Source: Arachnopeziza araneosa (Eukaryota > Ascomycota > Leotiomycetes > Helotiales > Arachnopezizaceae). Taken from it: DNA of 64,000 nucleotides. The notes beneath the pieces are model-generated. The model did no database searches. It saw only the letters and a list, made by a program, of their open reading frames with translations, and had not been told where the DNA came from. Location of the stretch: positions 186,001 to 250,000 of the forward strand of contig QYAI01000054.1 of assembly GCA_003988855.1 (NCBI GenBank). The letters are read 5' to 3'. The translations under genes and the position numbers were made by a program. Shown here in pieces: positions 10,533-21,262 of the stretch; position 1 is the stretch's first letter, and every line of letters begins with the position of its first letter.

Positions 10533-13500
10533 CTAAGCAGTTTGCCCTCTGTCATCGTAGAGGACCAGATGATGGGTCTGGTTGTCTAATTCTGTATCCG
10601 TCTCCCCTTCCGAATAATCATCCTCCGAAATACTCTCGGTCCATTCTGTTCCTGCAACGCTTTCACTAATTCCAGTCCCAGATGCAGTTGTCAGCATGGT
10701 CGCCCTGCTGCTTCTTCGCATTGTTCCCTCTTCGCTCACATCATCATTACTGATATTCTCCTCGTCCTCTTCTGTTTCCTTCAGTGCAAGATTCTCCTTA
10801 TTGAGGTCGCCGTATTTCTTGTTCAGCGACCCACCCCAACTCGATTTTCGAAGCGCACCAGCACCACCATTAGTCTTCACACTATGACTGCGTTTGAAGC
10901 CGCCCGTGGGGAGATTGTGAGTAATTTGATTCAGGGATAGAATGCGCCTCGAACCATTGGTAGGATTAGTGTTGGGCACGCTCAACATGGCTCTGTTACC
11001 TCCCATCGCCATGCTCACAGCGCTGTGCGTAGTATTAGAGGTTCGTGATGTAGCAGTGGACATGACGGAGCCACTTGTGGAGGTTGATTGACTCGAAACA
11101 CGTTTTCTGCTCATCGCATCACGTCCCTTGTTGGGTTTCGAGAGTAACAAAGCTCGTGAATGATCAATCACACCCTCGAGAATCCTACGTTCAAGACCCT
11201 CCGCTCTGGATTCCATAGCATGAAGTTCTTCACGTCGGATTTTCAAGGCTGTTTCGAGGCTAGAAACATCAGTAGAGAGTCGTAGCTTCTGACGTGCTAG
11301 ATCTTCCTGCTCCGCCTTCAAGATTGCAACAGACTCTTTCAGACGCTCTTCTTCCTCACGGAAATTTACTACACTGGCCTCTACGAGCTCTTTCTGTGCA
11401 AGTCGCTTCTCAAGTGCGATAGTGGCAGCTTCAACAGCTTTCTCTTTATCCTCATGATCATTGGCGATTCGTTGAGTTTGGTTCGAGACAAATACAGAAA
11501 TTTCAGCTGCGGTTTGCATCACCTTTTTGTGAATTTGGTCAAGCATATCCAGTTGAGCGAATGATTTTCCAGCCTCGTGAAGATGGCCAACAAGTTGGTC
11601 CAGCTTCTCTTGAACATTTGTATCGTCATATTTTTCCATGGGAGGAGGTTCCTTTAGCAGCAATTGATCTAGTTTCTCGTGGACATCGCCATCGTCATAC
11701 TTCTCAACAGGGGGAGGCTCCTTGAGCAGTAATTGATCCAACTTTTCATGAACATTGGCGTCATCATACTTTTCGACTGGTGGTGGCTCCTTAAGCAGCA
11801 ACTGGTTCAATTTCTCGTGAACAATAGTATCATCGTATTTCTCGACTGGGGGAGGCTCCTTAAGTAGTAGTTGATCCAGTTTCGCTTGGACATTACTATC
11901 ATCATACTTTTCAACTGGTGGCTCCATGAGTAGTGGAACTTCCGGCGGTGCAAGTCCCTCGGCGATCTTCTCTTGTATAATAGCGGTCGAAGTTTTCGAG
12001 TGCTCGAAATGCTGTCCAACAATAAGAAGAACGTCTTTGACAGAGTCGAGGATTTGCGGGTTGTATTCGGTAACATTCGCCTGGACACCTTCAACAACAT
12101 TGTGGGTTTTGAAGACCTCTTCTCGGGTTAGTTGATGCTCGGCCCTTGCGTCAACATGTACTTCTTCCAATTTGGTGAAGGTTTCATCTACTCGGTTGAA
12201 AACAGTTTTCGAGGCTTGATCGAGCTTCTCAACTGATTCGTTGAAAGTTGTGCTGAGGGTGTCATTAAGCAGCTTCATGTCGTCTGTGGAGTTCTTGGTT
12301 TCGAGGAGTGCTGCTTCAAACTTTGCATCTCTTTCTTCTGCGGCTTTTATCGTTGCCTCAGAAGCAGCTTCGGAGGTTCCTTGTGCTTCGTCATATTTGG
12401 TCATAAGATCACTAAACTTTTCATCGAGCTTAGCATCGAACTTCTCCCAAGTCTGCTGGAATTTCTCATCTGCTTCCAACTTAGCGCCCACGACGCCAGC
12501 ATTAGACTTTTCAAATTCTACTTTCATGGCCTCGAACATTTCCTTGATATCGTCTGTCATGTTGGCATTCTTTCTAATGGTCTCGCCGAGGCTATCCAAA
12601 AGCTTCCCCAAAGACTCGACGCTTGTAACGCCATCTTGTAATCTATCTTTGACTGCGTCTCTAAATTCTTCGAGGAACGTCTGGACTTCTCTTACCCGTT
12701 GACCAACACCAACAGTCTCAGCCTGGCGTTCCTCAAACGATTTCGCATTGGTCTCGGCATGAGTTTCGATTCGGTTCTTGAATTCCTTCACCATCTCCTC
12801 TAGGTTCTTGACATCTTCTCGGGATGCTAAGGCGGCGATATCAGAAGCAAGCATTTGCTCTATGGCGGTTTTGACATCTAGACAAACAGATTCAACAGCC
12901 TCAATATCTGTTTTTGTGGCCTTTTCCACATCTTCAGACTCTTTTATGGCTCGATCTTTAAGATCCTCAAGACTCCCCAAGATATCACGAACTAAGGATT
13001 CGATGATATTAACATCATCTTTCTTCGAAACATCTTCCAGATGTGTGGCTAGTCCACTAACGTTGTCTCGGGTTTCTCCAACAAGAAATTCGATGGCATC
13101 AACTTGATCCTTCTTTACACTTTGCTCAGGATCTATCTCGTCAATCTTGGCCTTTGTATTTCGGAGAAGGGTTTCTATAGCTTCGACATCCTCTTTCTTC
13201 ACCATATCGTCAGTGGACCGATCCCTTTCGGCAAATCCAGTGACAGATTCTTGGACGTTTCTCAACATATGCTCAACATCTGCCAAGTCACTTCTCGACA
13301 ATGATCCAGGAATTGGCTGAGGAATAGGAGGAGGCATGCTCTCAAGAGCTTCGATTTTGATGCGCAATTGAGTAATCAGAACTTCCAAATTCTCAATATC
13401 ATTTCTTTTCAAGCCATCTGCTGCAACAATTGCCGAATTGTTGATTTCCGCTACAGCTCGCTCACTATGGCCCGTCTCGCGTAAACGGTCAATATCGGCC

Positions 13501-16500
13501 CTGACGCCCTCAAGTCCGAGCCTGAGAGTGTCGAGAATCTCGTAGCTAACAGTCATGTCGACCGGCTTATTGACGATTTTCTCAACCTCTGTACGAAGGT
13601 TGTCAAGTCCGTCGTGAAGAGCATCCAAAATTTCACCGGTTCCAGAGACGACACTTTCATTGCCGTCATTCCGTGGACGCTCAATTTCTAATCGGATGTT
13701 ATCAAGACCTTGCTTTAGTGCATCGAGAATTTCATCCTTATCAGCACCTGTACTTCCGGGAACAAGTGACGTTGTCATACTCTCTCTGAGGCTTTCCAGC
13801 TCTGTCCGAATAGTATCGAGAGAGGTGTTGGGTTCTCTAGATATTAAAACATCCAGCTCTGTACGAAGAGAGTTGCAGTGCTCTCGAATATAGTCTAATA
13901 TTTCATCCTTCATCTCGGTACTACATGAGTTCCCTGGAACCACTGATGTTGTGATGCTCTCCCTCAAACCCTCTAGCTCGGTTCGAATAGTGTCGAGAGA
14001 AATGTTGGATTCTCTAGCCATCAAAACATCCANTTCTGAACGAAGTGAGTCAAAATTTTCCCGAATATGGTCCAATAATTCATCCTTCATATCAGTAGTA
14101 CCTNATTTCCCTGGAATCATTGATGTTGTCATGCTCTCCNTCAANCCNTCTAGCTCGGTTCGAATAGTGTCGAGAGAAATGTTGGATTCTCTAGTCATCA
14201 AAACATCCANTTCTGAACGAAGTGAGTCAAAATTTTCCCGAATATGGTCCAATAATTCATCCTTCATATCAGTAGTACCTAATTTCCCTGGAATCATTGA
14301 TGTTGTCGATGTTGTCATGCTCTCCCTCAAGCCTTCTAGCTCGGTTCGGATAGTATCAAGAGAGGTATTAGATTCTCTAGACATCAAAACATTTAGTTCT
14401 GTACGAAGCGAGTCGAAATTTTCCCGGATATGGTCTAGTATTTCATCCTTCATATCAGTAGAACCCGAATTGCCTGGGATCAATGAAGTCGCCATACTCT
14501 CTCGTAGGGTTTCTAGCTCGTTTCGAATAGTATCAAGAGACGCAGTAGAATCTCTGGCACTTAAGAGATCAATTTCTGTTCGAAGTGTATCGAAATTCTC
14601 CTGCATGTGATGTAATATCTCGTCCTTTATGTCTGGGTTTCTGCTTCCAGGGATGAGTGATGTTGCCATGCTTTCCCGCAAAGTTTCTAGTTCCGTTCGA
14701 AGAGGGTCAAGAGAGGCGCTGGATTCTTTCGACATTAGAAGTTCAATTTCTGTACGAAGGGAGTCGAAGCTCTCTCGGATGTGTGCTAATATTTCATCCT
14801 TCATCGCAAGGCCTGTTGCTTTATCAACATAGCTTTCAATATCGCCACGAAGTCTCTCAAATCCATCTTTCGTAGCGTCGAGAACTTGCTCAGTATCTCG
14901 GCCGTGGGCAGCAACATTTTGCTTCGCTTCATCAGATACGGCCTTGAACTCAGTCTGTATAGTTTCCATGACTTCGTGGAGACGGTCCATGATCTGTTCC
15001 GAGAAGGCGTCCATCTGTGGTGCATCGTCAAGACCGGCCTTTACAGCATCATACACATCATCTCGAGTGACACTACCTCCAACATCACGAGTAAGAGTGG
15101 TTGTGTGTGCTGCAATATCGAACGTCTTGAGGCCCTCTTGGACTGCATGAAGCATGTCGTCTCGGGTCAAGCCACCATCAATATCCCTTGACGAATTGGT
15201 AGGAAAATCAAATGTATGCAGGCCTTCTTTGACAGCACCAACCATATCATCCCGGGTCAAGCCACCGTCAATATCCCTGGACGAATTGATAGGAAAATCG
15301 AATGTGTGGAGGCCCTCTTTGACAGCACCAACCATGTCGTCCCTCGTGATTCCAGTGTCAATGGGTTCAGGAGCTGGTGCCGCAGGGAATTCAAACTCCT
15401 CTAAACACTCTCTGACAGCATCTAGAATTTCTTCACGAGAAAGAGCTGCTTCTGTTTCGACACGTGGAGGCGAGTAATGCTTTAGGCCTTCAATCACAGC
15501 AGTAAAAACCTCTTCACGTGTGGCACCAGGTTCTCGGCCAGTGTCCTTTGGAGAAAATTCTTGAATACCCTCCCTGAGACAAGTCAGGAGCTCGTCACGC
15601 TCAAGCCCAAATTGTTGAACTTCGATTTCAGGTTTGTAGTTCTCCCATGCGTCTTTTACAGCTTCAAGAATGTCCCTTTTCTCCAAAGCCGGGGCTCTTG
15701 ATTTGTTTTGCTCATTGACTGCACTTCGCATGGCACTATAGATCTCCTGGTAATCAATAGTCGGACGTGATGCAAGAGCGGCTGCAGACTGACGCCGATG
15801 CTCTCGTAGGACTTGGTCCAGGTGAACCTTCAATTCTTCGAGACCCTCTTGAACGACCCGGGTAATACGCTCCTTGTCGGCAATTGCTCCTTTGCTGGAT
15901 TCAGTGTTTGCCTCATCGAGTTTGCGACCCATTTCTCGGCCCATTCCCAAGACTTCGCCTCGCAGCTCACGAACAAGAGCCTTTACTTCAGCCGTGAGTC
16001 CACCACCTTGAGCAACGCTATCTTTGATCGTTCGGATAATCTTCACAATTTCCTCATTAAGAACATCGGATGTGCGTGATGATCCTTGCGGTCCAGCATT
16101 CTCCTTGTTTCCTGCAGCTAAAAGAGCGCCTACTCGTTGTGTCATGGGACCAGCTCTCGGGTTGTCGAAGTCAAGCTCCAGCCTGGGACCTTCACCAAAA
16201 CTGAAATTTCGGGGTTTGGTACTTCCTGCACCACCTCCATTTTGGAGAACAACAGCTTGTGAAGTGTTCTCCTTTATAAGTTTGAGTAGATCATCAAGCT
16301 TTTTCGCTGTCGAGCTCCCATCACGAGTTAGGCGATCAGAAACCTCGGTCAATCGAACCACAAGGAGCTCTTGACCCTCTTTTGTTCCCATATCTCGCAA
16401 AACTTTCTCGAGGAGAGCTATACTAGTGACAGTATCGGGGGCAAATGAAGCAGGGCTAACCATAGATTCTCTATCCAGAGATGTTGCGAAGCTATTAGGG

Positions 16501-17631
16501 CTTGGGATTCTGGGTAGTACAAAAGCTTTCATGTTCCTCGAGCTGGGTGGGGGTGGAGTATTATGTGCCTTATTGTCTAAATAAAGTTTTCTCGAGTCGT
16601 AGATATTGCTAGAATTTCTAGATCCAGGTTCGTTGAGATTAGTAACCAGTTCTCGGAGACTCTTCCGAATATCCTCATCTCGGGCATTCGTAGCTTCTTT
16701 CAAGCTAACTAAATCGGTGGCATTATCTTTGCTCCGTCGGCTGAGTTGGGCCATCTCCCTCTGTAGACTTGTAGCAATGCTTGTAAGGCTCAAAATCTGA
16801 GTTGAAATCGCATCAAATGTTTGGGGTGTGCGAACCAGCGCTGTTGAGCCATTTGTGACATTTGACAGTGCGGTATCAGTGTCTTTGGTTGACATATTCT
16901 GTAACGCTAACATTGTAGCCGATTGGGGGGGTGCGTTTTCGCCAAGGATACTTTGAGGTGGTTTTCTAAGTGATGGGCGTATTTTTGGTGTCTCTCGAAT
17001 TGCAATTTCTCCTCTGGGGGCAGGCGTTGGTGTTGTGCAACGATTGGAGTCTCTGTCTTTCTCCCTCTCTTGTGAGCTTCCTTCCAGTAAAAATCTCGAA
17101 TCCTTCTCCGGAGATCTTCCTTCAGAAGCAAAGTAATCCCTCCCAATATCAGGTGTCCCGGGTCTGCCCGCAGACTTTTCTGGAGATTTTGGGGCATTCA
17201 AAGATCTGCCCCCTTCCAAAAGATTGCTGAGGTCTCTGACATTTCCAGTATGTAGTGATTGCATCCGCTTGTGGGCAGCTCCCTTAACAAGAGACCGCTC
17301 AGGAGACTCGATGCGCTTCGGAGGCGGGTTGGTAATGTAACCGCTTTCCCGAGCCTTCTCAGTTAGTGCAGCATGTGCAGATTGTATGGCAATTGATGTA
17401 TTCGGTCGTGATGCCGCGACACTCGGAGATGAAGGGTTCATAGGTAGAGGAGGAGGTGCGCGATCGGGATCAGAACTGTCCCACCTGCAGTGTATATCAG
17501 TAACGCGACTCAGAGTATAGGGTCATAACATACATGGGCACAATGGCTCTCCCGCCATCTGATGAGGTAGAGTGCTGATGCCTTAGATGTCTATCGCTGT
17601 CTCGCGAAGCATCCCGTTCTAGGGATGGCAT
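10533..17631 (-). CDS. Giant repeat-bearing coiled-coil protein, function unknown
   Basis: Two exons: 17631-17534 and 17484-10533, with a 49-nt GT..AG intron; about 2,349 residues as assembled. The N-terminal 450 residues are disordered and Ser/Pro-rich with several SPEK/SPER motifs. Then come three repeat families: about eight degenerate units of 30-40 residues (core TRDDMVGAVKEGLHTF), six units of 57-62 residues (core KDEILDHIRENFDSLRTE), and further down five 23-residue units (EKYDDxNVxEKLDQLLLKEP). The rest is charged heptad-like coiled coil. The C-terminus is basic then acidic and disordered. There is no ATPase, motor or membrane segment. Large coiled-coil fungal proteins of this kind are often labelled chromosome-segregation ATPase-like, but no Walker motif is visible, so I would not use that name. 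A scaffold or cytoskeletal role is inference. Six ambiguous bases lie in the second repeat family. Confidence 0.8.
11568..11912 (-). repeat. Five tandem 69-bp coding units (23-residue EKYDD repeat)
   Basis: Five head-to-tail copies encode EKYDD-[2 residues]-V-[2]-KLDQLL-LKEPPPV. The first four end in the Pro-rich spacer; the fifth diverges after KLDQL. The unit is an exact 69 bp, so copy-number change would keep frame. Synonymous differences between copies show this is not a very recent expansion. Confidence 0.9.
13740..14804 (-). repeat. Six tandem coding units of about 177 bp with ambiguous bases
   Basis: Six units of 57-62 residues (mostly 59, 177 bp) begin KDE(I/L)L and contain a helix (HIRENFDSLRTE), a short Ser-rich turn, a second helix (SLDTIRTELEGLRESM) and a TSxIPG linker. 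Two adjacent units (about 13912-14266) are nearly identical in DNA and contain all six N bases: 14033, 14104, 14140, 14145, 14148 and 14210. The unit at 14266-14452 is longer by nine bases through a duplicated GATGTT-type step. Confidence 0.92.
15030..15720 (-). repeat. Degenerate 30-40-residue coding repeats (RDDMVxAVKEGL type)
   Basis: Successive units share a core of R-[D/E]-[D/E]-hydrophobic-x-x-A-V-[K/R]-[E/x]-G-[L/x]-x-x-[F/Y]. Two neighbouring units (about 15180-15350) are almost identical over 90 bp, whereas those nearer the N-terminus (EEVFTAVIEGLKHYSPP, EEILDAVRECLEEFEFP, DELLTCLREGIQEFSP) are diverged. The core resembles the start of the longer 59-residue units downstream, which suggests common ancestry. 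Confidence 0.8.
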
Positions 17632-18200
17632 TGTTGTGGAATGTGACTGTAGAATGGAATGTTGACGTGGAAAACGTCGAGGGATATTAAATCATGAGAT
17701 CAATGCTCAAGCAGATGATCTGTTTGAATTAACAGTCGCACAGAGGATTTGGACAAACTGAGGTGAATGTGAGCAAGGGTGGGAAGTTTCTTGGTGTCGA
17801 AGCTTATCAAGTGCGGGAAGCCTTGTCTGGGTTTGTTTACATCGTTTTGTTGATTTTCGGAAAAGCGGCCAACCCTCATTGGACAACGCATCATTAATTC
17901 ACACATCACATCACCAATGAAATTGGTAAGCCCACGACGTCTGAAACTGTTGCACAAAGCGATCATTTTAATTTTCAATTGCTGGGCTAATTACTTGGGG
18001 TTAGTTGAGTATATATTCTAAGTATGGTAAGGTAGGTAGCATTGCCTTCAAGGGGTGGGAGGAAGATCACGTGGTATTTGGTGATTACCTGGGCATGAAT
18101 CTCAAATGCTCCTCACGGGTGAAGACTCTTGGCAATTCTCTGCAAAAACTTGCCTACGCTCATGTATGATTGTACCGTCCCGAAGCTCCTGTTTTTGATC
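17632..18200. promoter_or_regulatory. Upstream region of the coiled-coil gene
   Basis: This segment separates the stop of the 289-residue gene from the start of the coiled-coil gene, both on the minus strand, so it holds a 3' UTR and a promoter. No TATA box or repeated element stands out. Confidence 0.45.
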
Positions 18201-19070
18201 TCATTTTCTCTCCCTCTCTGGTCGTTCAATCCAGGTACCGACTGGTTGCAAACCTATTGCCTTTTCCAGCTTTGCCCATGGATTCTCGTTAAAACTTGGG
18301 TCGTGATAACCCTCATACCACTTCTCATTATACTGCCCTCGCCCACCCTTGTGACTTCCTCCGCCTCTACCAATCCCAGAGCTAGTCATACTTGCAGTGT
18401 CATTGAATGTCCCCCTCCCAGCATCACCTCTTGGCCGGCCCTGCACGAAAGAGGTATCGCTATGAGCAGGTCTATTAGAAAGTCCAGGCGGAGGTGGTAA
18501 TCTACCAGATATATTATGAAGCGGTAGACTTTCACTGCCCGGCAGGGGTGGAGCAGATTCAATACTCGAAAGAATGGCATCTATGCGTGCTTGCATCTCT
18601 GCTTTCTCAGCATCAGATATAGCAGCAGTTGCAGGAGCCTCTTCACTAGTATCAATGTATCTTGGACCTTCTGCTTCAGTATCAGCCTCGCCGGTGGGAG
18701 GTGGTAGACTGATATCCATATATCTTGGTTCGTTTGACGTGGATTCTGCTGGTGGGGTTCGACTTGTATCTTCGTACTGCGGCCTGTCCTCCTCCTCGTC
18801 GACATCTAAATCAATCTCGTCTTCATTGCTCTTTTCGGTCTCTTTTGGCTTTCCAAATACCCTCGTCTTTCCTAATGGCATTGTGTTGCCCCCGCTACCT
18901 GCGCCTTTCTTTCCTCCACGGTCAAGCTTTTCTAATTCCTGGCCCTCGACAAACGCATCGGTAGTGGGGTTGAATTTTCGTTTTTTTGCAGGAGGCTTAT
19001 GCGAGCCAAAGGACGAAAACCCCATGGCTGCTGCCATAGCAGCTTCTTCATCTTCAGGGTCGAATTCCAT
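18201..19070 (-). CDS. Conserved-looking hypothetical protein with RGG-like and acidic segments
   Basis: A single exon of 289 residues starting MEFDPEDEEAAMAAAMGF. Visible parts in order: a hydrophobic/acidic N-terminal motif with GFSSFGSHKPPAKKRKF, which ends in a basic nuclear-localisation-like patch; an acidic stretch EDEIDLDVDEEED; a repeated (P/E)RY(M/I)D(T/I)S motif in a Pro-rich region; a short helix with DAEKAEMQARIDAILSSIES; a Gly/Arg-rich RGG-like stretch around residues 215-245; and a compact C-terminal motif YNEKWYEGYHDPSFNENPW followed by a basic tail. The C-terminal aromatic motif is the part most likely to be under constraint. I do not recognise the family. The composition (NLS, RGG, acidic) suggests a nuclear protein that may handle RNA, but this is inference only. 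Confidence 0.75.
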   Translation of the reverse strand: MEFDPEDEEAAMAAAMGFSSFGSHKPPAKKRKFNPTTDAFVEGQELEKLDRGGKKGAGSGGNTMPLGKTRVFGKPKETEKSNEDEIDLDVDEEEDRPQYEDTSRTPPAESTSNEPRYMDISLPPPTGEADTEAEGPRYIDTSEEAPATAAISDAEKAEMQARIDAILSSIESAPPLPGSESLPLHNISGRLPPPPGLSNRPAHSDTSFVQGRPRGDAGRGTFNDTASMTSSGIGRGGGSHKGGRGQYNEKWYEGYHDPSFNENPWAKLEKAIGLQPVGTWIERPERERK

Positions 19071-20189
19071 ATCGCTACCTATTGGATAGGACTCGCTGTA
19101 ACATATGAGTTCTCAACAAGAAGTTGAAACAGACAAGGCGATTCTTCAGCCTTGGGTGAGAGGCGCTAGCGTATCCGAGCGGTCCCCTAGACTCTTTTCC
19201 CTTTCCATCTCAACCCTTCATTACAGAATCAACCCGTTCGAGGACATTCTTGTCACACTTCAATTGACTGTCGTAGCATTCTTGCTAGTGTCCTTTTTGT
19301 TTTTAAATACTTTACAGCTTTTGCTATCGCGTCGAGCATTTTGGTATTCAAGAATGTTTCTTTTGCAGAGTTGTGACAAATCGCGGCTCTAAATTCCCGG
19401 ATTATTGATCTAATTTAAGAAAATTTTGTGAATTCTTGATTTAGTAAAGGGCTGTCATACACCCAGCTTCTCTTTCATAGTACGGAGAATTGAAAATCCA
19501 CTCTATATAATAGCTAAAATTAATACTACATTCAATTATATAGACCCATAGATTTCACATATTAGGTATCACTTGCTAGTTGCAATTAAGTTTCATTAGC
19601 TCCTAGAAGTCAGCCAGCGTACACGCTCTTTTGAAGGCCCTTGATGAAATAAAGACACATATCCTTACAAGAATTATTACTTACCAGTTACTGAGAGACC
19701 TCCAGACCTAGATCTGTTGCTTCGATCTTGACGACCATTGAACCCCTCAAGGCGTAATTGTACATACAAATTGTTCACTTTGTTAGTATCTGATTGATGG
19801 AACATAACCTAGCGACCGAGCCAAGGACATAGAACGGGATATACCAAAGCTGGTTAGGCACGCAAAGGAAATTTCATAGAAATAGGGCTTACCCGTCACA
19901 CTCCATCCAAGGTTCCCACTCGTCGGGATTGTGCGTAGGTGTGGGAATGTCTATACTAACAATTAGAACAAATCTGCTCTGCTTTTCTGCAAAGCTTGCG
20001 TGACCGGAGGCTCTCGAAATCTGTAAACCTTGCACAACAAATATCTACTGAATAAAGGGAGCAAAAGACTTCGCCCCTTTGCGCTTCACAAGGTCCAGAG
20101 GTTGGGCTCTGTTCAAATAAAATCATTTTTTCGTTGTTTCCATCTCATCATTAGCAAGCGTCTATCTTATCTGGCCCTCTGTTCTGACT
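19071..20189. other. AT-rich intergenic region before the tannase remnant
   Basis: It includes the promoter of the 289-residue minus-strand gene and then AT-rich sequence (about 19400-19620) with no coding frame I trust. A 95-codon open frame at 19105-19392 has a hydrophobic segment but no family features. Part of this stretch may be further decayed remains of the esterase gene. Confidence 0.4.
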
Positions 20190-20668
20190 TTTCAAATATG
20201 CTGTCAAAGTGGGTTTCTTCAGCCATAGTCTCTGGTGCTGTAGCTTCTTCTCTGAGCATTCTCTGCACTACATCAACGATCCATCGATACCATGAGTCCG
20301 TACGACAGATTATGTATCCTAGCTCAACTTTCAACGAGTCCGCTGCCCAGCTCGCGGAATGGTATAAACCTTGCCTCTCCCTGGTGCCGCTCACTGTGGC
20401 CCCAACACACAGGAACCGAATGGACCTTGGTACCAGACCAACCTCGCTGTCATGATCGACTGGGTCGAGAATAACAACGAACCAACCACCCTGAACGCTA
20501 CCTACCTAGCTGGCGACAATCTCGGCAGGAACGCTCAGATCTGTCAGTGGCTGTGGAGACCTCACCGGTCTGGGAATGGAACGACCATGGATTTACGTAC
20601 ACGATCAGAGGGGTTTGGATACTTGGTTGTGCGACTTTTCAGAAGTGTTGAGAATGCTTTCGTACTAA
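20190..20668 (+). pseudogene. Decayed tannase/feruloyl esterase B-family gene (C-terminal part)
   Basis: Three successive reading frames give the pieces of one tannase-family C-terminus. First frame: TIHRYHESVRQIMYPSSTFNES and AEWY (about 20275-20365). Second frame after a shift: LPLPGAAHCGPN, which contains the catalytic His in its HC motif, then NGPWYQTNLAVMIDWVENN, EPTTLNATYLAGDN and SGNGTTMD (about 20370-20595). Third frame after another shift: VHDQRGLDTWLCDFS ending at TAA 20666-20668. The intact family is secreted and hydrolyses tannin or feruloyl esters, with about 500 residues or more; the serine nucleophile half is not recognisable here. At least two frameshifts and the missing N-terminal half make it non-functional. 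No repaired sequence is implied. A sequencing error at both shifts is less likely. Confidence 0.75.
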
Positions 20669-21262
20669 ACAATGTCTACTTTAACCGAGGATGCTAGTTT
20701 GTCCTTTTATTTCTTCAAAATGAAAAATAGACGTAGACATAGAACATTATATTCCAGGTAAGTTGATGTTTTATCTCGATCAAGGTAAGATCTCATGACT
20801 TGAAAATACTCAGAAATGGATCAAACGACGTATTAGACGAGGCATCAAGCTCGGCTTGGAAAGAGACGGATTGCAATGGCCACGAAGAACTTATCCATCT
20901 CCGAGCCCAGCTATACGTACCTAGTTTATCCGCAGCCAACGGTGTCTGACGATGTTATGATGGGATGGGGATGCAATGCTACTGTGGGGTCTCCCGCAGT
21001 CTCCCGCACCCCCACTACTCCACACTCAAGCCATTTACCCAGAGGGTGAGTTTTTTTTCCCCAAGGACATCTCCCTCTCTATTCTTCTCTCTCTCTAGTT
21101 TTTATAAGTTCGTTTAGATTCTTTGTTCTCTGCATATTAGGTTTGCCTCGAACCAATATTTCATTCCTCGGGGTTTCAGGCGGTTTGAATATTTTCTCTA
21201 ATTGGGGTAAACAAACGCCCCACATCACCTCGCTTCAGAGTATATCCTCAAGTCAGTCAAGA
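20669..21262. promoter_or_regulatory. Promoter region of the dehydrogenase, with CT-rich tract
   Basis: A pyrimidine tract of CT repeats lies at about 21066-21103, upstream of the dehydrogenase ATG at 21263, as is common in filamentous fungal promoters. The frame is open upstream from 21143 but only from a TTG codon, so a longer N-terminus is not supported. Confidence 0.5.

Noticed and set aside
13951..14610. Long antisense frame through the repeat array
   Set aside because: Mirror of the periodic coding repeats of the coiled-coil gene, created by the repeat unit length being a multiple of three.
19105..19392. 95-codon plus-strand frame with a hydrophobic segment
   Set aside because: It overlaps the promoter of the divergent gene, has no recognisable family features and lies in AT-rich sequence; kept only as a possibility.
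21143..21262. N-terminal extension of the dehydrogenase
   Set aside because: It begins with TTG, and the dinucleotide motif is normally close to the start, as it is from 21263.
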